The notes beneath the pieces were generated by a model, which worked only from the letters and a program-made list of their open reading frames with translations, made no database searches and was not told the DNA's origin. Positions 15,040 through 24,030 of a DNA stretch of 34,498 nucleotides are shown here, one piece after another. How positions within the stretch are numbered: the first letter of the stretch is position 1; each line of letters opens with the position of its first letter. Location of the stretch: assembly GCA_030041045.1 (NCBI GenBank), contig JASHOQ010000077.1, forward strand, positions 1 through 34,498. The letters are read 5' to 3'. The position numbers and the translations under genes are program-made. The DNA is from Acidobacteriaceae bacterium (lineage in GTDB: Bacteria > Acidobacteriota > Terriglobia > Terriglobales > Acidobacteriaceae).

Positions 15040-16240
15040 AGGTTTTGAAAAAATCGCCCAGGCCGGCGCGTGCGGCGTGGGCGGCCATGACGGACTGGAT
15101 TTCGAGGGCGAGGGCGAGCGCGGCGCGGCCCTCAAGCGCGGTGACTTTGGGCGGGCGGCGGGTGCGGACGGATTCGAGAAACGAAAGAAGCTCGAGGCGC
15201 AGGGGTTCTGCAGGGGTGACTTCGGGCTTGTGGAAGCTGAGGCCGGGAGGGGGACCGGCGGGCGCACTGAGCCGCGCGGTGAGCTGAGCGATGAGGGCAG
15301 GATCGATTCCGGCCGCGGCGGCGAATTGCGAGATGAGAGCGGGATCGATTTTGGTGAGGTCGAGCGCGCCGGAGGCGAGAGCGGAGGCGATGGGCGCAGG
15401 AATGGCGGAGCGAATCTGCGAGGGCAATGAAGCGAGCAGATCGGCGGGATCGCCGCTGGGCGCGTCGTCGATGCGGATGACGAGCACGTCGCGGCGTGCG
15501 TAGTCGATGGAGACGTACTGGCGCGGCTCAAAAAAGCGCAGCTTGCGGACACGCTCCGTGGAGACGCGCGAGGCGGTGAAGTTGGCCACGCAGCCGGAGT
15601 CGAACTCGACGCGCACGTTGGCGATGTCGACTTTGGGCGAGAGGATGGGCAGGCCGACGGCGCGGACCTCGCGCACGGGCGAGCGGGTGAAGGCAAGGAC
15701 GATGTCAAGGTCGTGGATCATGAGATCGAGGACGACATCGACGTCGAGGGAGCGGGGCGTGAAGACGCTGAGGCGATGGGCCTCGAAGAACATGGGGCGC
15801 GTGAGCTGCGGCTCTACCGCCAAAACCGCGGGGTTGAAGCGCTCCAGATGGCCGGGCTGGAGGATGCGGTTTTTTTCTTCGGATCTGCGCATGAGATCGT
15901 CGGCCTGATCGAGGTTGGCGGCGAGGGGTTTTTCGAGGAGGAGGTCGAGGCCGGCGGCGAGCAGCGACGAGGCGACGGCGTGGTGTTGGACGGTGGGAAC
16001 GGCGACGCAGGCCGCGTCGGCTTTGAGGTTCGCTGCCAGCAGTTCCTCGACGGTTGCGAAGACAGGGATGGCAAACTGCGCGGCGGTTTCGCGCGCGCGG
16101 CCGGGATCAGGTTCGACGGCGGCGACGAGAGCCGCACCGAGGCCGGCGGTTTCGAGCTCGCGCAATACGCGCAGATGATGGCGCCCGAAGACGCCGGCAC
16201 CGGCGACGACAACGCGGACCGGGCGTGAGTGACCGCGCAT
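15038..16240 (-). CDS. Gfo/Idh/MocA-family NAD(P)-dependent dehydrogenase, possibly UDP-GlcNAc 3-dehydrogenase-like
   Basis: The N-terminal Rossmann fold starts with VRVVVAGAGVFGRHHLRVL, followed by VAAVEPDPGR and the family's catalytic-region motif LLLEKPLAANLDQADDL. The C-terminal sheet domain includes ILQPGHLERFNPAV and DVDVVLDLMIHDLDIVLAF, with the conserved His. The LERFNPAV and DLMIHDLDI strings are typical of the dehydrogenases found in lipid A gene clusters (GnnA-type, oxidising UDP-GlcNAc at C3), but here no lpxA or aminotransferase gene is adjacent, so that role is only suggested. The ATG at 16240 fits the domain start; a GTG at 16282 adds 14 residues. About 50 residues near 280-330 (ADLLASLPSQIRSAIP... 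LSAPAGPP) form an Ala-rich insertion. Confidence 0.82.
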   Translation of the reverse strand: MRGHSRPVRVVVAGAGVFGRHHLRVLRELETAGLGAALVAAVEPDPGRARETAAQFAIPVFATVEELLAANLKADAACVAVPTVQHHAVASSLLAAGLDLLLEKPLAANLDQADDLMRRSEEKNRILQPGHLERFNPAVLAVEPQLTRPMFFEAHRLSVFTPRSLDVDVVLDLMIHDLDIVLAFTRSPVREVRAVGLPILSPKVDIANVRVEFDSGCVANFTASRVSTERVRKLRFFEPRQYVSIDYARRDVLVIRIDDAPSGDPADLLASLPSQIRSAIPAPIASALASGALDLTKIDPALISQFAAAAGIDPALIAQLTARLSAPAGPPPGLSFHKPEVTPAEPLRLELLSFLESVRTRRPPKVTALEGRAALALALEIQSVMAAHAARAGLGDFFKT

Positions 16241-16330
16241 GGGGGCCTGGCCCGCGATGGCGCGGCCGCTTGCTTCACTCACCGGCGGGCACTCACGGGC
16301 GGGCTCACTGGGCGATACTCTGCCTGGCGC

Positions 16331-16543
16331 TCACGCGCCCTGCACGGCCTTGAGGCAGCGGCTGTAGAGCTCGAGCAATTGGTTGACGTGCTCCTCGGGT
16401 TTGGCCGCAGCGGCTCCGGTGAATCCGGTGGAAGGAGCCGACGGCCTGCCCACGCCCACGGTGCCGGCTACGAACTTCAACAGATCGAGGGCGATGTCTT
16501 CGTTCTTGCGAGCTCCGAGGCTCGCGCCGTTCAGGGATTCCAT
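16331..16543 (-). CDS. Small conserved-looking protein of unknown function (70 residues)
   Basis: The ATG at 16543 has GGAG nine nucleotides upstream. The protein begins MESLNGASLGARKNEDIALDLLKFVAGTVGVG, has a Ser/Thr/Ala-rich middle, and ends with an amphipathic helix (EEHVNQLLELYSRCLKAVQGA). It sits 90 bp upstream of the dehydrogenase on the same strand and may be co-transcribed with it. It is soluble, with no signal peptide. I do not recognise it. The coding case rests on the good ribosome site, the coherent helical pattern and the strand of its neighbours. Confidence 0.6.
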   Translation of the reverse strand: MESLNGASLGARKNEDIALDLLKFVAGTVGVGRPSAPSTGFTGAAAAKPEEHVNQLLELYSRCLKAVQGA

Positions 16544-16665
16544 GCAAAAACATCTCCGAAAACAGATGCTAGCAGATGGGGCGTGGGGAGAGAGACGCGG
16601 CCGGAACGCGGTGCGTGGCGAATCGATGGGGATGAAAGGGTCAGGCCGCCGTCTCGGTTTGCGCG

Positions 16666-17043
16666 TCAGGACCTCAAGGAAACGCGGCGCTGCAGCAGCC
16701 AGGCGCGAAAGCGCCAACCATACAGTACAAGATTGAAAATGCAGACGGATACGCCGGCGAGGGTAATGGCCCAGGAGGGAATGTTGGGGTAGACGAGGGT
16801 GTCGAGATAATGGAGCAAAAAGCCGCCCCGGTATGGGGATACGCCGGCCAGGGATTCGAAATGCTGCTCGGCGAGGGTGAGCGGACAGGGCCAGGGTCCG
16901 GCTTCGACGGCCATTCCCCAAAGAAGGGCAAGAATGTGCAGTGTGCTCCAGAAAGGGCGGCCGCGCGTGAACAGCGCGCCCAAGATGACCAGCGCAATCC
17001 AGATCAGGTGCACCAGCAGAAACAGTGTGGCAACGGCAGCCAT
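16666..17043 (-). CDS. DUF2784-family integral membrane protein
   Basis: 125 residues with three to four membrane helices (LFLLVHLIWIALVILGALF, FWSTLHILALLWGMAVEA and ITLAGVSVCIFNLVLYGWRF). The conserved DUF2784 centre is seen as GPWPCPLTLAEQHFESLAG followed by YRGGFLLHYLDTLVYPNIP. Length and layout match the family, whose function is not known. It is preceded on the same strand by a 45-codon open frame ending 18 bp upstream. Confidence 0.85.
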   Translation of the reverse strand: MAAVATLFLLVHLIWIALVILGALFTRGRPFWSTLHILALLWGMAVEAGPWPCPLTLAEQHFESLAGVSPYRGGFLLHYLDTLVYPNIPSWAITLAGVSVCIFNLVLYGWRFRAWLLQRRVSLRS

Positions 17044-17061
17044 GACGTTTGCGCCTCAACC

Positions 17062-17199
17062 TCAGACCCCGGGATTCTGCACTTCGACCTTATCGTAGCG
17101 CGCAAAGATGAGGCTGAACGGGCGCGCCCAAGGGATGAAAAGCGCTCCCAGTTTCCATAGCCGGTCTGGGGCAATTCGCTGTGCCTGCCGGTAGTTCAT
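17062..17199 (-). CDS. Possible 45-residue small protein upstream of the DUF2784 gene
   Basis: An ATG at 17199 opens a 45-codon frame: MNYRQAQRIAPDRLWKLGAL, then FIPWARPFSLIFARYDKVEV and QNPGV before TGA. The composition (Trp, Phe, Arg and a short hydrophobic stretch) is protein-like, and the frame lies 18 bp before the DUF2784 start, as in an operon. The ribosome site is weak (GTGGG). It may be a small peripheral membrane protein, a translated leader, or chance. Confidence 0.4.
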   Translation of the reverse strand: MNYRQAQRIAPDRLWKLGALFIPWARPFSLIFARYDKVEVQNPGV

Positions 17200-17461
17200 C
17201 CCACAATACTATCGGTTCATCTCGACAAACATGCGTTTCATCCCATGCTCCGGAATTCTGGAGGTTGCTTTACGGACAACCGCAATCCGTTGAGCACAAG
17301 CAGCCTTCCTTGCTGCGACAAGCACGCCGGAACCAGCCAATCTGTGCATTTCATCGCGCCAAACCGGCGGGTCATCACATAAACGCGAGCCGAGAGCGAA
17401 ATCGGAACCGCAGATGCAGGACTAAAAGCAGTCGGGCGAGTGACGACTCCAGGAGTCCAAC

Positions 17462-20400
17462 GTGCAAAACTTAAGGAAGCTGGTTTTGGCTTGCGCCGTT
17501 TTCGGCATCGCCGCAATGGTTTTTGGCCAGGGAATCACCACGGGCACAGTGCAGGGTGTGGTGGCTGACCCGTCGGGTGCGGTCGTTCCCGGAGCGCAGA
17601 TTCAATTGACCAACCAGGCGAGCGGTTTGCAACTGGTTCGGAATTCCACGGCGGACGGCTCATTTCAGTTCTTTCTGGTCCCCATCGGGACCTACCATGC
17701 GCTCATCACGGCAAGCGGATTCACGAGCGAAGAGGTCGACAACATTCAGGTTGCCGCCGGGGCTACCCGGAATCTGAGCCAGATTCAGCTGCGTGTCGCA
17801 GCCGGCCCGTCTGAGAAGGTAGAAGTGAATGGCGCCGTTGCTGCGTTGCTCGAGACCACCGACTCGCAGGTGACGACGACGTTCAGTTCGGAATCGATGC
17901 AATCCCTCCCGTTGAACAATGGCTTCGACACCGTAGCCGAGGTGATTCCCGGCGTGGTCAGCACGGGAGGCTCTACGTACGGCGACGATTTCTCCAATGC
18001 CAATGGGGACAACTACTCCGTCAACGGGCAAAGCGGGCGCTATAACAATTTCGAGATCGACGGCCAGTCCAATAACGACAATGACATTGCCGGGCCGCAG
18101 ATTTTCTTTGGCAGCCAGGACGCCATTGCGCAGCTCCAGATCATCACCAACGACTATAGCGCCCAGTACGGCCGCAACGCGGGCGCGGTTGAAAACTACA
18201 TCACCAAGTCGGGAACCAATAGCTTCCACGGCAGCGCCTTCGATTTTTACCAGGGCCAGTTCTTGAGCTCGCTCGAAAACACGGAGAAGAACCCGATCCT
18301 GGGTTTCTGTCCCTCAGGCGTGAGCCCGAGCACGGGCTGCACGGCGCCCTTCCTGCCCCGCTATGTTGAGAATCGCGCGGGAGCCACCATCGGCGGGCCA
18401 ATTTGGAGAAACAAGCTCTTCTTCTTCTACAGCACCTATTGGGACAGGATCCGCACGGGCGTGACTCCGGCCGAATCCCTGCCCAATCTCACTCCCGACG
18501 CAACCGGACTCGCGACCATTCAATCGACGTTTTCCGCCGATCCCGGCGCAGCCGCGCTCCTCGACTTTGGTCCCTACTCCATCAAGGCCGGCAATCCTCA
18601 ACCAGTTTCCGTGCCCGCCGCCAGCCTATGCGGACCTGCGGACACGTACAACGCTGTTGCCGGAACATGCCTCGAACCGGTCACCGATGCCAGCGGCAAC
18701 GCAGCCATGGTAGAAGAACAATTTGTCACTCGCTCGATCGCCCTTCCCTCGAACGACCAGGAGGAGTTGGCGCGCCTGGATTGGCAGCCGGAGGAGAAAG
18801 ATCACTTCTTTCTGCGCTACTATTACCAGCCAACGTTCAGTGTCGCAGGGGGCCCCGATGGCATCGCTTCCGGCGACTGGGTGACTGTGCCTGCGGTTGC
18901 TTACTCCGTGGGAGCCGATTGGACGCATTCGTTCAACACTCATTTCGTCGACCAGGTCCGTTACAGTTTCCAGGAAGAAAAAGCGCCATTTGAAGGCGGG
19001 GCTTTTCCCAATTGCGTCGTCTCCAACTTCGGCGCGTGCGCAGCTGAAATGGACTTCACCGGCGGGAACGACGACTTGAATTTTGGTGGAGACACCGATT
19101 TCCCGCAAAGCCGAACCGTGAAGGTGACTCAGGTGCAGAACAATGCCACCTGGACTCACGGCGCGCAAACGCTGGTCTTTGGCGGGGAGTTCGATTACCA
19201 GAACACTCCGATCACAGGAATTTTCTACTATAACGGCCAGGGATTCTACGGAACGCTCAGTAACCTGATGGGCGAGCCCAATTCACAGCTGGTGGCAGAA
19301 GGTTACCCAACAACCACCTCCAGCCTCACCGAACTGGCGAACGGTAAACTCACGGTTCCTTACACAGAACCCGATCTTGCGGCTTATTTCCAGGACGACT
19401 GGAAGGCGTTTCCAACCTTGACGCTTCACCTGGGCGTGCGCTGGGAGTTCTTCGGCCAGGCAATCAATGCGCTGCACAATGAAACCGTAGCCCGCGAGTC
19501 AAATCCCGCAACCGCCTTTTGGAATCCCGCGCTGCCACTCAGCGATCGCACGGTGAATCAGGTGGCGCAGGTTTATACGAACTTCGAGCCCCGCATCGGT
19601 CTGGCATGGAATCCTGATTTTGATAAGAAGTTCGTGTTGAGCGCCGGTTACGCCATCAATGCGAACCCCCAGTTTTACAACATTCTCACGCTCGTGGGCG
19701 ATGGCGCGCCGGTAGCGAACCTCGGCGCCTTTCCCTGCGGCGCCAATGCCTGTGTCCCCTCCAACGGCTCGATCCTGGATACAGACTTCCGCACCCTCAA
19801 CTTGCCGTCCTTACCCACGGGCGGAGATCCGGGCGCGGACATCGAGGACGTCGTCCCATCTGATTTCCGCACACCGTACGTGCAAACCTGGACTCTCGGC
19901 CTCCAACATGAGATCGGCCCTGCAGCGGTGGGGGAAATCCGCTACGTTGGCTCCAAGACCACCGATGACTTTCAGTCCCTCGACGCCAATCCCTACCTGT
20001 TGCCTGTCGTCTCGGCCTTCCCCAGTTTTTATTCCGGGCTGACGCTTTGCTCGGACATGACTGCCGATGGCTATGGTCGCCCCGACTGCAACCATGCGAA
20101 TTATATTGAGACCTCGAATGGAGGCTGGGCCGAATATGACGCCCTGGAATTGAATCTGACCACGCAGAATTATCACGGCCTTACCTCGACCGTTTCGTAT
20201 ACCTTCAGCAAGGACCTCAACAACGCCACCGACGCATTCGTCAGCACCGGTCACGGAGGGAGCACACTCGCCTTTCCTCAGGACCCTCTGAACCCCAGCA
20301 AAGGCGAGCGCGGACTGGGCGGCAATGACTTCCCGAATGTCGTGGGGATCAGTTTCACCTATAATCTGCCCGATTTCGTGAAGGGCAGCGGCTTCCTCGG

Positions 20401-21067
20401 CCGGATGGCAAATGGCTTTCAGCTGAGCGGCATCTACCGCTATACCAGCGGCCAGGTCTACACTCCATTTCAGCCCGTCGGCCTCGATGCCTACACCCCC
20501 GACACGAGCTTCTGCGACAGCGCATTCAACGCCGATGTGATTGGCGTGGATACTTGCCGGCTGGTGCTCTCCAACAAGAGCGCGCCCATCAACACGGTTG
20601 CCTACCTCAACCCTTACGTCAACAGTTCCAGTGGGCCCGTTCCGGGAACGCCGCAGTATGTCCAGTACAATACCGACACTCTGATCACGAATTCCTCGGG
20701 CACGGTGATTGGCTACAATCCCGGAACGCCGACCAATCCGGCTGACGACCACTGGATCATCAATAACCAGACTTACGCAATGACCGTAAACAATCCCTAT
20801 CCCGGATCGAGCCGCAGCCTTTTGCGCGGCCAGCCGTTGAGCGATCTGGACGCCACAATCTTCAAGACGTTTCCCATTACCGAGCGGGTCCACCTTCAGT
20901 TCTCCATGGCAACCTACAATGCGCTCAACCAGATGTATCGCAGCGTGGGAGAGCCGTTCGTAGCGGCGGCTAATTTCACCAGTAATGCTGAGAACGCTTC
21001 CGGGGTTGTTCCTGGCAATGTGTCGGGAAACAGGTTTGCCGTTCTGGGAGCCAAGGTTATCTTCTAG
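17462..21067 (+). CDS. TonB-dependent outer-membrane receptor, Oar-like, with carboxypeptidase-regulatory domain
   Basis: A large outer-membrane transporter that imports a nutrient using TonB energy. The start is GTG at 17462, with AGGAG six bases upstream, and gives a signal peptide (MQNLRKLVLACAVFGIAAMVFGQ). Residues about 24-115 form a carboxypeptidase-regulatory-like domain (GTVQGVVADPSGAVVPGAQI, NSTADGSFQFFLVPIGTYHALITASGF). The plug follows (QSLPLNNGFDTVAEVIPGV, YSVNGQSGRYNNFEIDGQSNND, AQYGRNAGAVENYITKSGTN), then a long beta-barrel to the terminal GVVPGNVSGNRFAVLGAKVIF. At 1201 residues it is typical of acidobacterial receptors. It is monocistronic with its own terminator. The 262-bp upstream region (17200-17461) shows no promoter I can assign. 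Its substrate is unknown; the LytS/LytR pair downstream is a candidate regulator by proximity only. Confidence 0.92.
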   Translation: MQNLRKLVLACAVFGIAAMVFGQGITTGTVQGVVADPSGAVVPGAQIQLTNQASGLQLVRNSTADGSFQFFLVPIGTYHALITASGFTSEEVDNIQVAAGATRNLSQIQLRVAAGPSEKVEVNGAVAALLETTDSQVTTTFSSESMQSLPLNNGFDTVAEVIPGVVSTGGSTYGDDFSNANGDNYSVNGQSGRYNNFEIDGQSNNDNDIAGPQIFFGSQDAIAQLQIITNDYSAQYGRNAGAVENYITKSGTNSFHGSAFDFYQGQFLSSLENTEKNPILGFCPSGVSPSTGCTAPFLPRYVENRAGATIGGPIWRNKLFFFYSTYWDRIRTGVTPAESLPNLTPDATGLATIQSTFSADPGAAALLDFGPYSIKAGNPQPVSVPAASLCGPADTYNAVAGTCLEPVTDASGNAAMVEEQFVTRSIALPSNDQEELARLDWQPEEKDHFFLRYYYQPTFSVAGGPDGIASGDWVTVPAVAYSVGADWTHSFNTHFVDQVRYSFQEEKAPFEGGAFPNCVVSNFGACAAEMDFTGGNDDLNFGGDTDFPQSRTVKVTQVQNNATWTHGAQTLVFGGEFDYQNTPITGIFYYNGQGFYGTLSNLMGEPNSQLVAEGYPTTTSSLTELANGKLTVPYTEPDLAAYFQDDWKAFPTLTLHLGVRWEFFGQAINALHNETVARESNPATAFWNPALPLSDRTVNQVAQVYTNFEPRIGLAWNPDFDKKFVLSAGYAINANPQFYNILTLVGDGAPVANLGAFPCGANACVPSNGSILDTDFRTLNLPSLPTGGDPGADIEDVVPSDFRTPYVQTWTLGLQHEIGPAAVGEIRYVGSKTTDDFQSLDANPYLLPVVSAFPSFYSGLTLCSDMTADGYGRPDCNHANYIETSNGGWAEYDALELNLTTQNYHGLTSTVSYTFSKDLNNATDAFVSTGHGGSTLAFPQDPLNPSKGERGLGGNDFPNVVGISFTYNLPDFVKGSGFLGRMANGFQLSGIYRYTSGQVYTPFQPVGLDAYTPDTSFCDSAFNADVIGVDTCRLVLSNKSAPINTVAYLNPYVNSSSGPVPGTPQYVQYNTDTLITNSSGTVIGYNPGTPTNPADDHWIINNQTYAMTVNNPYPGSSRSLLRGQPLSDLDATIFKTFPITERVHLQFSMATYNALNQMYRSVGEPFVAAANFTSNAENASGVVPGNVSGNRFAVLGAKVIF

Positions 21068-21094
21068 TCCTGGCATTCGGTTTTTTCTTGAACC

Positions 21095-21131
21095 TGGGCG
21101 CCGGACGAGCCATCTGGCGCCCATTCTTTTT
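21095..21131 (+). terminator. Intrinsic terminator of the TonB receptor gene
   Basis: TGGGCGCC (21095-21102) pairs with GGCGCCCA (21116-21123) around a 13-nt loop, followed at once by TTCTTTTT (21124-21131). It lies 28 bp after the receptor stop codon. Confidence 0.8.
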
Positions 21132-21768
21132 GCCTGCGTCAAGGGCGAGTTTGAGCCTGGCGGCAATTCCAGGGCCGGTGTATCGGCTGGCGACGAGTGC
21201 CAGGCCGACGGCTCCGCAATGGAAGCGCCGACTTGAGATTGCCGGCTGCGGAGCACAGCAGTTCAGGAATCGTTTTTGGGAAAATCGAGCGGGCAGCGAT
21301 GAGCAGACCTTCCGCGCCTTGGCTTTGTTGCGGGAAGAGTCTCATTCTGCCTTTGGATTTTGTGACAAACTGTGCCGTAGCAGGGGCAAACGGCATACGG
21401 GCTGGTTTATGCCGTGTGGGGCGCGAGGCGAACGTGGCGCCGCAATCAGTTGGGGGCAAATAACGTTCACCATCCCCGGTGCGTCTAACGCCCAGCGGTG
21501 GTGTATTCCTGTCTCAATTCTCAAACCAGCCTCAGGGCGCGGCTTGGATGAGAGGATTGCTACGGGGCGCGGCCCTTGTTTGCGCTCCGGCCTTCGCTTC
21601 ACCTTGAGGGGAATGCTTCCGCTGACGGCGAGCGGGCGTGCGGCTGCCGATGGCCAGCCTCGGCGCGCCAGCAGCAAGGGGTGCTCCGGGGCCTGAGAAG
21701 TTTTGACAATGGAATGACATTTCCGGTGCTTCGCCGGGGCGGATAACTCATCTTGAGAGCGGGGATTC
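21132..21768. other. 637-bp region without a recognisable gene
   Basis: Open frames on both strands here encode low-complexity, Arg/Pro-rich or unrelated sequence without family motifs or ribosome sites. One minus-strand frame (21342-21917) runs into the sensor kinase gene and looks like a shadow. The segment must hold the promoter of the kinase-regulator operon, but I cannot point to it with confidence. A decayed gene is possible. Confidence 0.4.
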
Positions 21769-22956
21769 ATGCCGACAATTCCGGACAAGGCGAGTGGTTC
21801 TGCCGCAATCAAGTGGGACGAGGCGCCGCGCCGGCGGTCGGCTTTGATGCATCCGGTGGTTTTTGTCGCCGCGTTCACTTCGCTGGGAATGCTGTTTGCG
21901 GCGCAGGAGTGGCTCAATGTTCATCACTCCGGTTTTGCGATTGGCACTGCCCTGGTATTTGAGTCGTGGGGCGCGCAATATTTTCTGTGGGGTGTGATCT
22001 GCTGGCTCCTGTGGCGGGTGTTTCAGGGCTTCATCCAGAATGCGAGCGTGGGCCGGGTGCTGGCGATCGGCATACCTTTCAGCCTGGCCACATGCTTTTT
22101 GGAGGAGATGATCTGGGTGGCGTTTTTCCCCAAGATTCCGGTGAACCACGTTCCCATGCCGTACTGGCCGCGCGTGGGATACAACTTCAAGGGCGATTTG
22201 TCGGAAAGCATGGCCATCTTCTGGGGCGCGTTCTTTTTCTTTCGCGGGATCGGCTACTATCAGCAGCTTCGCGAAAAAGAGACGGTGGCCGCGCAGCTGG
22301 TGGCGCAACTGGCCAACGCCAAGATCGCGGCGCTGCGCATGCAGCTGAATCCGCACTTTCTGTTCAACACCATGAACAGCATTTCCAGCCTGATGCGCAG
22401 CGACATTGAAGCCGCAGACAGCCTGCTGGAACAACTGAGCAGCCTGTTGCGTATGACGCTGGAGCGAAGAGACGCTCAGCTCATCCCGCTGCACGACGAG
22501 ATCGAGTTCACCGAGACCTACCTGGGCATGCAGGACCGGCGCTACGCGGGACGGGTGACGCGGTCGCTGACGGTCGATCCCAAGGTTCACGATGCGCTGG
22601 TTCCGGCAATGATCCTGCAGCCGATTGTCGAGAATGCGTATGTCCATGGGTTGTCGAAGCTGAATCACGGCGGTGATTTGAAGATCGAGGTTTCAAGGGA
22701 CGGCCATCGGCTGAAGGCGTTGATTACAAACACGGGGACAGGACTCAAGGCGGGCCATGAGGGATCCGTGGATGGCGGCGGGAGCGGTCACGGCGTTGGC
22801 CTGGCCAACGTAAGAAACCGCTTGCGTCTGCATTACGGAGAGAGCTGCGCGTTTTCCATTCGGGAGATCGAGCCCAAGCGCGTGCAGGTCACAATCCAGA
22901 TTCCTTTCGAGCTTTCAACCGGCACGGGAGAAAGCGTTACAAGGTTCGGTGCCTGA
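21769..22956 (+). CDS. LytS/YehU-type membrane sensor histidine kinase
   Basis: 395 residues. The first half carries about four membrane helices (HPVVFVAAFTSLGMLFAA, YFLWGVICWLLWRVFQGF, VLAIGIPFSLATCFL and SMAIFWGAFFFFRGIGYY) with a possible extracytoplasmic loop. The cytoplasmic part is the LytS-type kinase domain: AKIAALRMQLNPHFLFNTMNSISSL with the phosphoacceptor His196, then the ATPase region with LQPIVENAYVHGL (N box) and GHGVGLANVRNRLRLHYG (G box). The stop codon overlaps the start of the response regulator by 1 nt (TGATG), so the pair is coupled. The signal is unknown. The ribosome site is weak (GCGGGGATTCATG). Confidence 0.9.
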   Translation: MPTIPDKASGSAAIKWDEAPRRRSALMHPVVFVAAFTSLGMLFAAQEWLNVHHSGFAIGTALVFESWGAQYFLWGVICWLLWRVFQGFIQNASVGRVLAIGIPFSLATCFLEEMIWVAFFPKIPVNHVPMPYWPRVGYNFKGDLSESMAIFWGAFFFFRGIGYYQQLREKETVAAQLVAQLANAKIAALRMQLNPHFLFNTMNSISSLMRSDIEAADSLLEQLSSLLRMTLERRDAQLIPLHDEIEFTETYLGMQDRRYAGRVTRSLTVDPKVHDALVPAMILQPIVENAYVHGLSKLNHGGDLKIEVSRDGHRLKALITNTGTGLKAGHEGSVDGGGSGHGVGLANVRNRLRLHYGESCAFSIREIEPKRVQVTIQIPFELSTGTGESVTRFGA

Positions 22957-23711
22957 TGATCCATGCAGTGGTAGCGGACGACGAGGTGCTGGCGCGGCAG
23001 AAACTGCGCCAATTATTGAACGACGACCGGGATGTGGAAGTGGTGGGCGAGTGCGCAACCGCGCTCGAAACCATCGAGCTGGTGCGGGCGACGCATCCGG
23101 AACTCCTGTTCCTGGATATTCACATGCCGGGCATGGATGGATTCGACGTGATGGCGGCGCTCTCAAGCCGCAGCGAGACGCCGGCGCCCCGCGTGATTTT
23201 CACCACGGCATACGACCAGTATGCGGTGCGCGCTTTTGAAGTGAATGCGGTGGACTACCTGCTGAAGCCCTTCACGCCGGAGCGGCTGCGCACGGCGATT
23301 CAGCGGGTGCGCGAGCAGTCGCGGGAGCGGCAACAAGAAGCAAACCCGGAAAACGGCGCCAGCCAGGGGCAGGGCATTTATACCAATCGGATCGTCTTCA
23401 AATCGCGGGGCCGCATACTTTTCCTTCCGGTCATGGACATTCGCTGGATTGGCGCGGAAGGAAATTACGTGAGGCTGTGCACAGCGACGGAGACTTATCT
23501 TCTGCGCGAAACCATGGCGCGGCTGGAGAGCCGGCTTGATCCGCGCGGATTCCTGCGCGTGCATCGCTCCTTCATTGTGAACCTGAAATACGTGAAGGAA
23601 GTGCGCAGGGAGGGAAGCGGCGAATCCGTGGTGGTGCTGGACAGCGGCCACAAGGTGGCGCTGGGCCGCAGCTACCGCGCCTACCTGAACGAGCAGCTTC
23701 ATCAGCCGTAA
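22956..23711 (+). CDS. LytR/AlgR-type response regulator
   Basis: 251 residues. The receiver domain (about residues 1-120) has the acidic pocket ADDE at residues 7-10, the phosphoacceptor Asp54 in LLFLDIHMPGMDG, the conserved Thr in FTTAYDQYA and Lys in VDYLLKPF. A linker rich in Arg/Gln/Glu follows. The LytTR DNA-binding domain (about 148-250) contains NRIVFKSRGRILFLPVMDIRWIGAEGNYVRL and FLRVHRSFIVNLKYVKEVRR. It is the cognate partner of the preceding kinase. LytTR proteins bind direct repeats upstream of target genes; none was identified here with confidence. Confidence 0.92.
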   Translation: MIHAVVADDEVLARQKLRQLLNDDRDVEVVGECATALETIELVRATHPELLFLDIHMPGMDGFDVMAALSSRSETPAPRVIFTTAYDQYAVRAFEVNAVDYLLKPFTPERLRTAIQRVREQSRERQQEANPENGASQGQGIYTNRIVFKSRGRILFLPVMDIRWIGAEGNYVRLCTATETYLLRETMARLESRLDPRGFLRVHRSFIVNLKYVKEVRREGSGESVVVLDSGHKVALGRSYRAYLNEQLHQP

Positions 23712-24030
23712 AATCCAGATTCCTGAAGAAGGCTCGGCAAAGGACGCGGTCGATTGTAGACGGAAGTGGGCGTCTGGCCGCGCTGCGCAGGCATCCCGTC
23801 ACGGACCACGCGCCTTCCGGCCCCGATCCGGCAATCTGTAGAGCGCGTGCCCGAATCTCCCAAACCAGGGATGGAGAGCCGCTCTCGCGGGCGGGAGAAT
23901 TTCGCGTGGGCATGCGGTTCACCGCGTAGTAAAGGCGGCTCAGCCCTGGGCGGATTCACTCCAACACAAATCCGCCGGCGCGCCAATTTTGGACCGCGGC
24001 CTGCAATCTCCCTGCGCGGAGATTGTCGTC
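23712..24030. other. Gap with one 8-bp hairpin upstream of the SRPBCC gene
   Basis: No gene is seen. GGCGGATT (23949-23956) pairs perfectly with AATCCGCC (23969-23976) around a 12-nt loop, 54 bp before the chosen start of the next gene. It has no T tract and could be an operator or a leader hairpin. The rest is featureless to me. Confidence 0.4.

Noticed and set aside
21342..21917. 191-codon minus-strand frame before the sensor kinase
   Set aside because: It overlaps the kinase coding region, has no recognisable motif and no ribosome site.
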